DNA of 46,582 nucleotides. Origin: an uncultured Pelagibacteraceae bacterium. Lineage in GTDB: Bacteria; Pseudomonadota; Alphaproteobacteria; Pelagibacterales; Pelagibacteraceae. This document shows, piece after piece, positions 9,518 to 18,604 of this stretch. The notes beneath the pieces are model-generated. The model worked only from the letters and a program-made list of their open reading frames with translations. It was not told the origin of the DNA and searched no databases. Position 1 is the stretch's first letter. Each line of letters opens with the position of its first letter. Location of the stretch: assembly GCA_902539745.1 (NCBI GenBank), contig CACBKA010000008.1, positions 1 through 46,582 of the forward strand. The letters run 5' to 3'. The position numbers and the translations under genes are program-made.

Positions 9518-9940
9518 ATGCATAAAATGAATAGCAAAAATAAGACTTTTATAGATAAACTCAGATCTTCAGGTCTCAGACCCACAAATCAAAGAGTAGA
9601 AATAAGCAAATTTCTCTTCAATAGAAAAAAAACATTTCATTTCACAGTTGAAGAATTAAAAAACTCTATGAATTTTAAAAGGTCAAAAAAAATTTCTACT
9701 GCCACTTTTTATAACACTGTGCATGCACTAAAAAGTGCAGGGCATCTAAAGGAATTCTCTTTGGAAAATAATACTTCGTATTATGACACTAATATTAAAT
9801 CTCATCATCACTTTTTTGACAATGGGAAAGTGATTGATATTAAGAGCGACAAAATTACCTTTCAAAAACTTCCAGACGCGCCAAAAGGTAAGAAAATCAA
9901 AAACGTTGAAGTTGTAATAAGATTAGAAAATAATAATTAA
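9518..9940 (+). CDS. irr: Iron response regulator Irr (Fur family)
   Basis: Irr is the alphaproteobacterial heme/iron-status regulator, mostly a repressor under iron limitation, and is degraded or inactivated by heme in studied species. The 140 residues comprise an N-terminal winged helix (GLRPTNQRVEISKFLFN, then STATFYNTVHALKSAGHLKEF) and a dimerisation domain with the Irr-diagnostic histidine triplet (SHHHFF, about 96-98). The C-terminus LPDAPKGKKIKNVEVVIRL is characteristic of Irr rather than Fur, Zur or PerR. The N-terminal heme-regulatory Cys-Pro motif of Bradyrhizobium Irr is absent, as in many Irr proteins. The start ATG at 9518 is used; the ATG at 9527 is an alternative. It is divergent from fabA and directly upstream of katG. 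Confidence 0.88.
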   Translation: MHKMNSKNKTFIDKLRSSGLRPTNQRVEISKFLFNRKKTFHFTVEELKNSMNFKRSKKISTATFYNTVHALKSAGHLKEFSLENNTSYYDTNIKSHHHFFDNGKVIDIKSDKITFQKLPDAPKGKKIKNVEVVIRLENNN

Positions 9941-9964
9941 TCCAAAAAAAAAGATCTTGTTGTA

Positions 9965-12197
<2,233 letters not shown>

Positions 12198-12198
12198 A

Positions 12199-12453
12199 AT
12201 GACAGAGTTAACATCAGGTATATTTAATGCTTCAAAAAAAGTCTACACTTCAAATAAAGGGTCTATATTAAGAACGATTGTTTACACAATTGGTCATTTC
12301 GCAATTGCAATCACTGTTTTAATGTTGGTTGCAGATGTATCTTTCTACATAGCATTAACAGATGCAATTGTTGAGCCACTTGCAAATTCTGTATGGTATT
12401 TTATTTTGGATAAGTTTTGGACTACAAAAGTAATGAAAAAATCTAAAAACTAA
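12199..12453 (+). CDS. DUF2061-type small membrane protein
   Basis: This 84-residue protein has two predicted membrane helices (about 26-46 and 50-70: HFAIAITVLMLVADVSFYIA and a following segment). It ends in a basic tail after NSVWYFILDKFWTTKV. The pattern of two helices with a Trp-rich exit matches the DUF2061 family of unknown function. It begins one base after the katG stop, so it should be co-expressed with katG. Its stop overlaps the end of the convergent SH3 gene by four bases. No function can be assigned. A role with peroxide or heme handling is only suggested by the operon. Confidence 0.65.
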   Translation: MTELTSGIFNASKKVYTSNKGSILRTIVYTIGHFAIAITVLMLVADVSFYIALTDAIVEPLANSVWYFILDKFWTTKVMKKSKN

Positions 12454-12902
12454 AGTCTTCCTCTCAAATTTTGTTTTTCTACCCAGCCAGAGTATCTACC
12501 AGTTTTAATTTTGCACCAATTTTTTTTACATTTTTTTACCAAACATAGTCTTCCAATTTCTAATTTTACCAATGGCTTAGAATAAATAGACGGTTTTTGA
12601 AAAACAATTAATTCTTCTAAAATATTTAATGCTGCTTTTTTTTTAGAAAGCTGGGATATATGTATCCAACCAGAATTATTTTCATGATCTAAAACTTTCC
12701 GAAAATTTCCCGATTTATCTTTAATTAAAATTGGTAAAAATTTTTTATTATATACTAATTTAATTGGATAATTTAGCGATGGTCCCTGCCTTAAATTTAC
12801 TTTGTCATTTCTTAACGTAAGGTAATACCCTTCGTCTGCAAAACTTGTTGATCCTATTAATATAATAAAGAAAAAAAAAAGTATTTTATTTATGTAAAAC
12901 AT
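12450..12902 (-). CDS. Exported bacterial SH3-domain protein
   Basis: The 150 residues begin with a signal peptide (KILFFFFIILIGSTSFA, cleavage near A22). Two SH3b-like repeats follow: the first around LRNDKVNLRQGPSLNYPIK and GWIHISQL, the second around PLVKLEIGRLCLVKKC and WCKIKTGRYSGWVEKQNL. The layout fits the SH3-like family (DUF1058-type) of periplasmic proteins common in Alphaproteobacteria, where SH3b domains often contact peptidoglycan or other envelope partners. Its start lies 17 nt inside the end of the upstream ThiF/MoeB-like gene, so it is the last gene of the ubiE-to-SH3 operon. The exact role is unknown. Confidence 0.75.
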   Translation of the reverse strand: MFYINKILFFFFIILIGSTSFADEGYYLTLRNDKVNLRQGPSLNYPIKLVYNKKFLPILIKDKSGNFRKVLDHENNSGWIHISQLSKKKAALNILEELIVFQKPSIYSKPLVKLEIGRLCLVKKCKKNWCKIKTGRYSGWVEKQNLRGRL

Positions 12903-13644
12903 GTAGATGGTTTTTACAATTTGAATTTTTATTTAATTTTACTTTTCTAAAACTGAGATCCAATGAATTAAATATCATTATTTCATTCTTCAAAGGCTTG
13001 CCAATATTTAAAATTGATTTGATGACCTCATTCGCTTGAATAGATCCAGCTATTCCCGCAAGTGTAGACATAATTCCATCAGTCTCACAATTTTGCTCTA
13101 ATGAAGGTATATTTGGCATAAAGCATCTTAGACAAGGTCCATCTTTTTTAAAATTAAAGCTAAAAATATGTCCATCATACTTACTAATAGCCGAAGAAAT
13201 TAGAATTTTTTTGTATTTAATGCAATAATCATTAATTAATAATCTTGATTTGAAATTATCTGTACCATCACAAATATAATCATAGTTTTTTGCAATAGAG
13301 TGGATATTTTCTTTATTAATTTTTTTAAGATAAGTTTTAACTATAATCTTTTTATTAACTTTCCTAATAAATTTTTTTGATATTGTAGCTTTAAATTTAC
13401 CTAAATCGTTTTTTGTAAAAAGCACTTGTCTGCTTAAATTTGAAATTTCGATTTTATCATTATCAACAATTCCAAGGTTTCCAGCCCCAGAGTAAGCTAA
13501 ATAAAGTAATAATGGGCAACCTAATCCACCAGCTCCTATGATTAAAATTTTAGAATTAAAAATTTTTTTTTGTCCTGAAATCCCTATATTTTTTAAAATT
13601 AATTGGCGGGAATATTTTTTAAGTTCAGAAGTATTTAATTCCAT
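12886..13644 (-). CDS. ThiF/MoeB/HesA-family adenylyltransferase
   Basis: This E1-like enzyme adenylates the C-terminal Gly-Gly of a sulfur-carrier protein (ThiS or MoaD type). In 252 residues: nucleotide loop IIGAGGLGCPLL (about 35-46), conserved Arg in NLSRQ (R72), Asp in CDGTDN (D129), a CLRC pair (C171, C174), and the transfer-site-like Cys in EQNCETDG (C186). The C-terminal metal pair, CxxC in E. coli MoeB, reads C243-x2-H246 here. It cannot be assigned to thiamine or molybdopterin synthesis from sequence alone, as no thiS, thiG or moa gene is nearby. It starts 2 nt after coaBC. In related Alphaproteobacteria dut often separates the two; it is missing here. Confidence 0.85.
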   Translation of the reverse strand: MELNTSELKKYSRQLILKNIGISGQKKIFNSKILIIGAGGLGCPLLLYLAYSGAGNLGIVDNDKIEISNLSRQVLFTKNDLGKFKATISKKFIRKVNKKIIVKTYLKKINKENIHSIAKNYDYICDGTDNFKSRLLINDYCIKYKKILISSAISKYDGHIFSFNFKKDGPCLRCFMPNIPSLEQNCETDGIMSTLAGIAGSIQANEVIKSILNIGKPLKNEIMIFNSLDLSFRKVKLNKNSNCKNHLHVLHK

Positions 13645-13646
13645 TA

Positions 13647-14873
13647 CTAATTAAGTCTTTTTTTAATATCCAAGAAAGAATTAACGATTTTTTTTGCTAT
13701 GATAGAAGCTATAAATTTTTTGGAATTTTTTTTAATCTTTTGTGTTTCACCGTTTTTATCAATTACAATTACTTCATTAAATTCTGAGTTAAAACCAATT
13801 TCTTTATTTGATACATCGTTCCCAATTATTATATCGCAGTATTTTTCTCGCATTTTTTCAATTGAATTCTTTAAAAGATTTTCTGTTTCTGCTGAAAAAC
13901 CAACTAAAAGTTTTGGCTTAAATCTATTATTTTTTCCTAAGAATTCAAGTATATCAGGATTTTTTTCTAGTTTGATTTCACTCAAATCTGATTTTTTTTT
14001 AAGTTTTTGTTTATTTTTTAAAAGTGGTACAAAATCTGATACAGCTGCTGTACAAACCGCAATATCGGTAGGAAGATTTTTTTTTACTTCGCTTAGCATT
14101 TGCTTTCCAGAAATTACTTTTTTTACTTTGATTTCTTTTGAATAATTTATATTTGTAGGTCCTGAAATTAAAGTCGTTTTGATTCCTAATCTAGATAGCT
14201 CTAGAGCAATTTCATATCCTTGTTTTCCACTAGACTCATTAGAAATGTACCTTACTGGATCAATGTACTCTCGCGTAGGACCAGTAGTTACTGTTGCCTT
14301 TATATTTTTCTTTTTTAAATAATCTTTTTGTTTAAAATATTTTTCTAGATACGAAACTATTTGTCTAGGGCTAGACATCTTTCCTTTTCCGTATTCGCCA
14401 CAAGCCATTTCGCCATCTATAGGCCCAATGAACTTATATCCATAACTAAATAATTTATTCAAATTTCTTTGAGTTGCCTTATGTTCCCACATTCTCACAT
14501 TCATAGCTGGAACAAGAAATGTTTGCTTGTCAGACGCAAGAATAACTGTTGTAGCTAAATCATCGGCCGAGCCTCTTGAAAGTTTTGACATAAAGTTTGC
14601 AGTTGAGGGTAGAGCAACAATTATATCAGCCCACCTCGAGAGATTTATATGATCCATTTTACCATTGTTCTTTTCACCAAATGTATCTTCAAAAACTCTA
14701 CTTTTTGATAAAGATGAAATTGACAGAGATGTTACAAACTTTTTTCCTGTTTTTGTTAAAATTACTTTAATTGAACAACTTTTTCTTTGTAAAAGCCTAA
14801 TTAAATCTAAAGATTTATAGGCAGAAATTCCTCCTCCAATGACTAACAATATTTTTTTATTTTTTAAATCCAT
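13647..14873 (-). CDS. coaBC: Bifunctional phosphopantothenoylcysteine decarboxylase / phosphopantothenate-cysteine ligase
   Basis: CoaBC carries out two consecutive steps of coenzyme A synthesis. The 408 residues split into an N-terminal FMN-dependent CoaC part and a C-terminal CoaB ligase part (from about 190). CoaC shows VIGGGISAYKSLDLIRLL, the catalytic His in MDHINLSRWAD, VPAMNVRMW and the ACGEYGKGKM loop with the active Cys. CoaB shows VTTGPTREYIDPVRYISN and the later VGFSAETE. It is the third gene of the minus-strand operon ubiE-ubiB-coaBC, starting 6 nt after ubiB ends. Confidence 0.95.
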   Translation of the reverse strand: MDLKNKKILLVIGGGISAYKSLDLIRLLQRKSCSIKVILTKTGKKFVTSLSISSLSKSRVFEDTFGEKNNGKMDHINLSRWADIIVALPSTANFMSKLSRGSADDLATTVILASDKQTFLVPAMNVRMWEHKATQRNLNKLFSYGYKFIGPIDGEMACGEYGKGKMSSPRQIVSYLEKYFKQKDYLKKKNIKATVTTGPTREYIDPVRYISNESSGKQGYEIALELSRLGIKTTLISGPTNINYSKEIKVKKVISGKQMLSEVKKNLPTDIAVCTAAVSDFVPLLKNKQKLKKKSDLSEIKLEKNPDILEFLGKNNRFKPKLLVGFSAETENLLKNSIEKMREKYCDIIIGNDVSNKEIGFNSEFNEVIVIDKNGETQKIKKNSKKFIASIIAKKIVNSFLDIKKRLN

Positions 14874-14879
14874 TTATAA

Positions 14880-16445
14880 TTAAAATACTATATAAACAAC
14901 TATTACAATACTTAAAAAAATTATAACCATATTATTTCTTAAATTTTTAAGTTTTAATTCCTCTAGTTCAAAATTTCTCCCATTTAAGGCACTAAGGTTT
15001 AACTTCCCTTCGGCAATCATTTGCAATGTAGTATTAGCATTATCCATAACTTTTGGTAAATCAGGTATTCGGTCTAATATATCTTTTGATATCTCTAGTG
15101 TTTTTTTAATTGTGGACTCTGGTCCTTTAACACTTTTGATCCAATTTTCTAAAACAGGTTTTGAAACTTCCCAAATATTTGTATCTGGATCTAATTTTCT
15201 AGCAACACCTTCAACTACTACCATTGTTTTTTGAAGCAATAAAAGTTGCGTTTGTGTATGCATATTAAATTTTTCAGTAATTTCAAATAATTGTCCTAAT
15301 AAGTTACCACCTGAGATATCTTTTATTGATTGTCCAAATATTGGCTCACCAATCGATCTAAGCGCTTGGGCTAAATCATCTTTTGACGTATTTGGTGGAA
15401 CAAGTCCTGCTAAAAAATGTATCTCGGCTACTTTGACATAATCTCTCTCGATAAAACCAAAAAGAATTTCAGCTAAGTATTTTCTATTATTTTTATCTAA
15501 TCTTCCCATAATACCAAAATCAACAGGCATAATATTTCCGTTTTTATCTACAAAAAGGTTTCCTTGATGCATGTCTGCGTGAAAAAAACCATCTCTAACA
15601 GCTTGTTTAAGAAATAACTGGATTAGATTTCTAGAAATTTTTTTATGGTCTATATCTAGTTCTTTAAGTTGCCCAACCTCTCTAATTGAAAAACCATCTA
15701 CTCTATCTAAAGTTAAAATTCTCTTAGATGTATAATTCCAATAAATTTTAGGAACAATTATACCTTCGTCATTAATAGTATTATCTCTTAATTCACCAGC
15801 GGCAGCAGCTTCAAATCTTAAATCCATTTCAACATTCGTTATTTCTTTTAAAAGGCTAATAACCTCAACCAACTTTAATCTTTTAGTTTTTTTAAAAATA
15901 TTTTCGATTAAAAATGCTAAAAACATTAAAGCATCAAGTTCTTCATTTACAAGAGAATGTATATTTGGTCTCAAGATTTTTATAGCAAGATCCCTCTCTT
16001 TATCATCAATCATTACCTTTGCAAAATGTACCTGAGCGATTGATGCTGCTGCAATTGGTTTGCTCAAAGATAAGATATTTTTAAAGGATTTTGATCCAAT
16101 TTCTTTCTCTATAATATTTTTAGCTTTTTCAGCATCAAATGCAGGAAGTTTATCTTGAAGTTTCTCTAAATCTCTAGCAATTTTATCTCCAATTATATCG
16201 GGTCTTGTCGCCAAAAATTGACCAAGTTTAATAAACGTCGTACCCATACCCTCTAACGACCTACACAGTTTTTCGCCGGGTGACTCATCTAAACTTTTTT
16301 CATTTTTATTTGATCCCAATGAAAATATTTTAAATAAAATTTTTAGACCAAAAGGTACAGGTCTAAGTTGATCCAAGGTTTCAATTGCCCCAGATACTGA
16401 TAGTTTTCTCAAGATTTTAAATAAATTGTAAATTTTTTTAAACAT
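14880..16445 (-). CDS. ubiB: UbiB (ABC1/ADCK-family atypical kinase-like ubiquinone biosynthesis protein)
   Basis: UbiB is an ATPase of the ubiquinone biosynthesis system, thought to help lipid precursors leave the membrane. The 521 residues include the family KxGQ motif FIKLGQFLATRPDI, the Ala-rich loop IAAASIAQVHFA, the nucleotide-site Lys in LAIKILRPN, and the metal-binding FHADMHQGNLFVD and MPVDFGIMGRL. A C-terminal membrane helix (MVIIFLSIVIVVYIVF) anchors it, as in E. coli UbiB. It starts 2 nt after ubiE ends, reproducing the common ubiE-ubiB order. Confidence 0.95.
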   Translation of the reverse strand: MFKKIYNLFKILRKLSVSGAIETLDQLRPVPFGLKILFKIFSLGSNKNEKSLDESPGEKLCRSLEGMGTTFIKLGQFLATRPDIIGDKIARDLEKLQDKLPAFDAEKAKNIIEKEIGSKSFKNILSLSKPIAAASIAQVHFAKVMIDDKERDLAIKILRPNIHSLVNEELDALMFLAFLIENIFKKTKRLKLVEVISLLKEITNVEMDLRFEAAAAGELRDNTINDEGIIVPKIYWNYTSKRILTLDRVDGFSIREVGQLKELDIDHKKISRNLIQLFLKQAVRDGFFHADMHQGNLFVDKNGNIMPVDFGIMGRLDKNNRKYLAEILFGFIERDYVKVAEIHFLAGLVPPNTSKDDLAQALRSIGEPIFGQSIKDISGGNLLGQLFEITEKFNMHTQTQLLLLQKTMVVVEGVARKLDPDTNIWEVSKPVLENWIKSVKGPESTIKKTLEISKDILDRIPDLPKVMDNANTTLQMIAEGKLNLSALNGRNFELEELKLKNLRNNMVIIFLSIVIVVYIVF

Positions 16446-16447
16446 TC

Positions 16448-17152
16448 TTATATTTTCCAGCCTGAATGGATTGCTGCAATTCCACCTGAAAGGTCTCTAT
16501 ATTCTGTATTTTCAAAACCAACTGATTTAATCAAGTTTAACAGCTCATCTTGACTGTAAAAATCATTAATACTTTTTACTAAATAATCATATGGCTCAGA
16601 TTTTCCAACTATATATTTTCCCAAATATGGAATTAATTTTGAATATCTATCATAAATTGCAGATAGAACTTCATTATTCACTTTAGAAAATTCTAAACAT
16701 AAAAATCTACCTCCAGTTTTTAAAACCCTTTTGCTTTCTTTAAGTGCAGCATTGATATTTGAAAAATTTCTTATACCAAAACTTACAACATATATGTCAA
16801 AGGTTTCATCTTTAAATGGTAGTTTTTCTGCAGAGGAACAAAACCATTTTATGTTTTTAAATTTTTCTAATTTTTTTTTCCCCACATCAAGCATATTTTT
16901 ATTTGGCTCGACACATTTAACAATCCCAGTAAAATCAGTTCTTTTTAGGAAAGCTTTAGCTATATCGCCTGTTCCCGAAGCAATATCGATTGCGTGATCA
17001 TTTTTACTTGGGTTCATCCAATCTATAAGTTTATTTTTCCAAACTCTATGAGCCCCAAAAGACATTATGTCGTTCATAAGGTCATATTTATTGGAGACAT
17101 CATCGAAGACTTTTGTTACAGTTGCTTCTTTTGACTGATTAATATTTTTCAT
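16448..17152 (-). CDS. ubiE: Ubiquinone/menaquinone biosynthesis C-methyltransferase
   Basis: UbiE is the SAM-dependent C-methyltransferase of ubiquinone (and menaquinone) synthesis. The 234 residues contain the UbiE signature VFDDVSNKYDLMNDIMSFGAHRVWK, the SAM motif I AIDIASGTGDIAKAF, FDIYVVSFGIRNF and the C-terminal YRDLSGGIAAIHSGWKI. It is the first gene of the operon. Its ATG is only 16 nt from the divergent mutM ATG, so its promoter must reach into mutM: TATAAC on the minus strand (17169-17164) is a possible -10 without a convincing -35. Confidence 0.95.
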   Translation of the reverse strand: MKNINQSKEATVTKVFDDVSNKYDLMNDIMSFGAHRVWKNKLIDWMNPSKNDHAIDIASGTGDIAKAFLKRTDFTGIVKCVEPNKNMLDVGKKKLEKFKNIKWFCSSAEKLPFKDETFDIYVVSFGIRNFSNINAALKESKRVLKTGGRFLCLEFSKVNNEVLSAIYDRYSKLIPYLGKYIVGKSEPYDYLVKSINDFYSQDELLNLIKSVGFENTEYRDLSGGIAAIHSGWKI

Positions 17153-17159
17153 TTTTAAA
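17131..17159 (+). promoter_or_regulatory. Candidate mutM promoter inside the ubiE 5' end
   Basis: TTGACT at 17131-17136 lies within the beginning of ubiE and, after a 17-nt spacer, is followed by TTTAAA at 17154-17159. The predicted start site would be only a few bases before the mutM ATG at 17169, making a leaderless or nearly leaderless transcript. The -10 is a 4-of-6 match, so confidence is low. Confidence 0.3.
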
Positions 17160-17168
17160 CTAAGTTAT

Positions 17169-18035
17169 ATGCCAGAATTACCCGAAGTTGAAGTTGTTAG
17201 AAGATCGCTACAATCATTTATTAATGGCCTTAAAATTCAAAAAGTGACGATTTTTAATAGAAATTTAAGGTATAAAATAAAAAGAAATTTCGAAAGAATT
17301 ATTGAGCATCAAAAAATAATATTTATCAAAAGAAGATCAAAGTTCTTGCTACTTGGTCTTGAGAATAATTTTACTATTTTAATACATCTTGGTATGACAG
17401 GAAAAATATTTATTTCAAAAGAAAATTTAAAAAAAATTTTCAAAACAAGTTTTTATTTTGATAGCGAAATGAATAAAAAACATAATCATTTTATTATTCA
17501 ATTTAATAACAAAGTTAAGCTAGTTTATAATGACGTAAGAAAATTTGGATTTATAAAATTAATTTCACCTAATCACCAACATTCCAACAACCATCTTCAA
17601 AATTTAGGACCAGAACCTTTAAATTCAGAATTTAACTATATTTATCTAAATAAAAAAATTCGAAATATTAAAAAGAATACAAAAAGCCTATTAATGGATC
17701 AAAAAATAGTATCAGGTTTAGGAAACATTTATGTCAATGAGATACTAAATTTAAGTTCAGTTAATCCAAAAAAAATGTCTAAAAATTTAAGCCTTGTAGA
17801 AACAAAAAAAATTATCCGAAATACAAAGAGAACTTTAAAAAAGGCAATTTCACTAGGAGGATCAAGTATAAGAGATTTTAAAGGTGTTTCTGGAAATAAT
17901 GGTTTTTTTCAACAGAATTTTATGGTTTATAACAGGAGTGATCTGACGTGTAAAAAGCCAGGTTGTAGAGGATTAATTAAAAAAATATACATTTCTAATC
18001 GTTCGACATTTTATTGCTTAAAATGTCAAAAATAG
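17169..18035 (+). CDS. mutM: Formamidopyrimidine-DNA glycosylase (MutM/Fpg)
   Basis: MutM excises 8-oxoguanine and formamidopyrimidines and nicks the abasic site. The 288 residues begin with the catalytic MPELPEVEVVRRSL (Pro nucleophile after Met removal). The central VSGLGNIYVNEIL and the C-terminal zinc finger follow, the latter with spacing C-x4-C (TCKKPGC) and C-x2-C (FYCLKCQK). The Cx4C form is usual in Alphaproteobacteria. It is divergent from ubiE with a 16-nt gap and upstream of rpsT-dnaA, a typical neighbourhood for this class. Confidence 0.96.
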   Translation: MPELPEVEVVRRSLQSFINGLKIQKVTIFNRNLRYKIKRNFERIIEHQKIIFIKRRSKFLLLGLENNFTILIHLGMTGKIFISKENLKKIFKTSFYFDSEMNKKHNHFIIQFNNKVKLVYNDVRKFGFIKLISPNHQHSNNHLQNLGPEPLNSEFNYIYLNKKIRNIKKNTKSLLMDQKIVSGLGNIYVNEILNLSSVNPKKMSKNLSLVETKKIIRNTKRTLKKAISLGGSSIRDFKGVSGNNGFFQQNFMVYNRSDLTCKKPGCRGLIKKIYISNRSTFYCLKCQK

Positions 18036-18042
18036 TTAAATG

Positions 18043-18071
18043 TTGACCTGATTATTCTTAAGATATATATC
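18043..18071 (+). promoter_or_regulatory. Candidate rpsT promoter
   Basis: TTGACC at 18043-18048 is followed after 17 nt by TATATC at 18066-18071 (overlapping TATATA at 18064-18069). Transcription would begin close to the rpsT ATG at 18080, implying a very short leader. No Shine-Dalgarno is visible before that ATG, which agrees with this. Confidence 0.4.
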
Positions 18072-18079
18072 TGCCATAA

Positions 18080-18346
18080 ATGCCAAATACCAAATCAGCA
18101 ATAAGAAGAGTAAAAAGGGTTAAAAGACAATCATTGGTCAATAAATTAAGACGAAGCAGATATAAATTAGCAATTAAAAAAATCAATAAGTTAATAGAAA
18201 AAAAAGATACTAAAGAAATAAATAAGTTTTTCCCAACTTTTCAATCTGAATTAATGAAAATCGCTAAAACTGGGGTTGTAAAAAAAGAGAATGCATCAAG
18301 AAAAATAGCGAGAGTTTCTAAAAAAATAAAAAAAATCAATAAATAG
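18080..18346 (+). CDS. rpsT: 30S ribosomal protein S20
   Basis: S20 binds 16S rRNA. This small, very basic all-helical protein of 88 residues starts MPNTKSAIRRVKRVKRQSLVN, matching the family start (A/P-N-T-x-S-A-x-x), and ends in a Lys-rich helix with GVVKKENASRKIARVSKKI. Between mutM and dnaA it has its own likely promoter. The rpsT-dnaA neighbourhood is conserved in Alphaproteobacteria. Confidence 0.95.
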   Translation: MPNTKSAIRRVKRVKRQSLVNKLRRSRYKLAIKKINKLIEKKDTKEINKFFPTFQSELMKIAKTGVVKKENASRKIARVSKKIKKINK

Positions 18347-18358
18347 TTGTAATCAATT

Positions 18359-18414
18359 TATAGTTGTCTCACTTTTTAGAAAAAGTTTGATCAAACTTTT
18401 AATGTGAAACTATA
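18359..18414. terminator. Nested palindrome after rpsT, probable terminator
   Basis: A perfect 20-bp palindrome at 18381-18400 (AAAAGTTTGA plus its reverse complement) starts 34 nt after the rpsT stop. It is followed by TTTT and preceded by an A-run, so it could work as a bidirectional hairpin. Around it lies a second pair, TATAGTT (18359-18365) and AACTATA (18408-18414), with partly matching GTCTCAC and GTGAAAC inside, giving a long imperfect cruciform-like structure. The stem is weak in G/C. A protein-binding site near dnaA is an alternative. Confidence 0.5.
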
Positions 18415-18604
18415 TATAGGAATTTATTATTTTAAGTTGAATTTTATTTTTTTTATTTTCGACTACAGCGATAATTTTTTTTTTATTTTTTTTGGATTTC
18501 ATCTTCAACGATCATTCTACAACTTCATTCCATTTTTTTTTTAATATTAATAAAAAAAAGTTGAATTAAAAAATAATATTAATTAAAAAAGAAAATCTTT
18601 TATT
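18415..18604. other. AT-rich rpsT-dnaA intergenic region
   Basis: This is the rest of the window's longest gene-free stretch (258 nt between rpsT and dnaA). It is rich in T- and A-runs and holds two copies of AAGTTGAATT (18434-18443 and 18558-18567) and two of AATATTAAT (18543-18551 and 18575-18583). I saw no DnaA box of TTATNCACA type and no GANTC site. It must contain the dnaA promoter, but no convincing -35/-10 pair is visible. It could include DNA-unwinding sequence, though an origin call is unsupported. Confidence 0.4.

Noticed and set aside
18347-18604. Chromosomal origin oriC
   Set aside because: No DnaA boxes (TTATNCACA) and no GANTC clustering were seen; AT richness next to dnaA is not enough.
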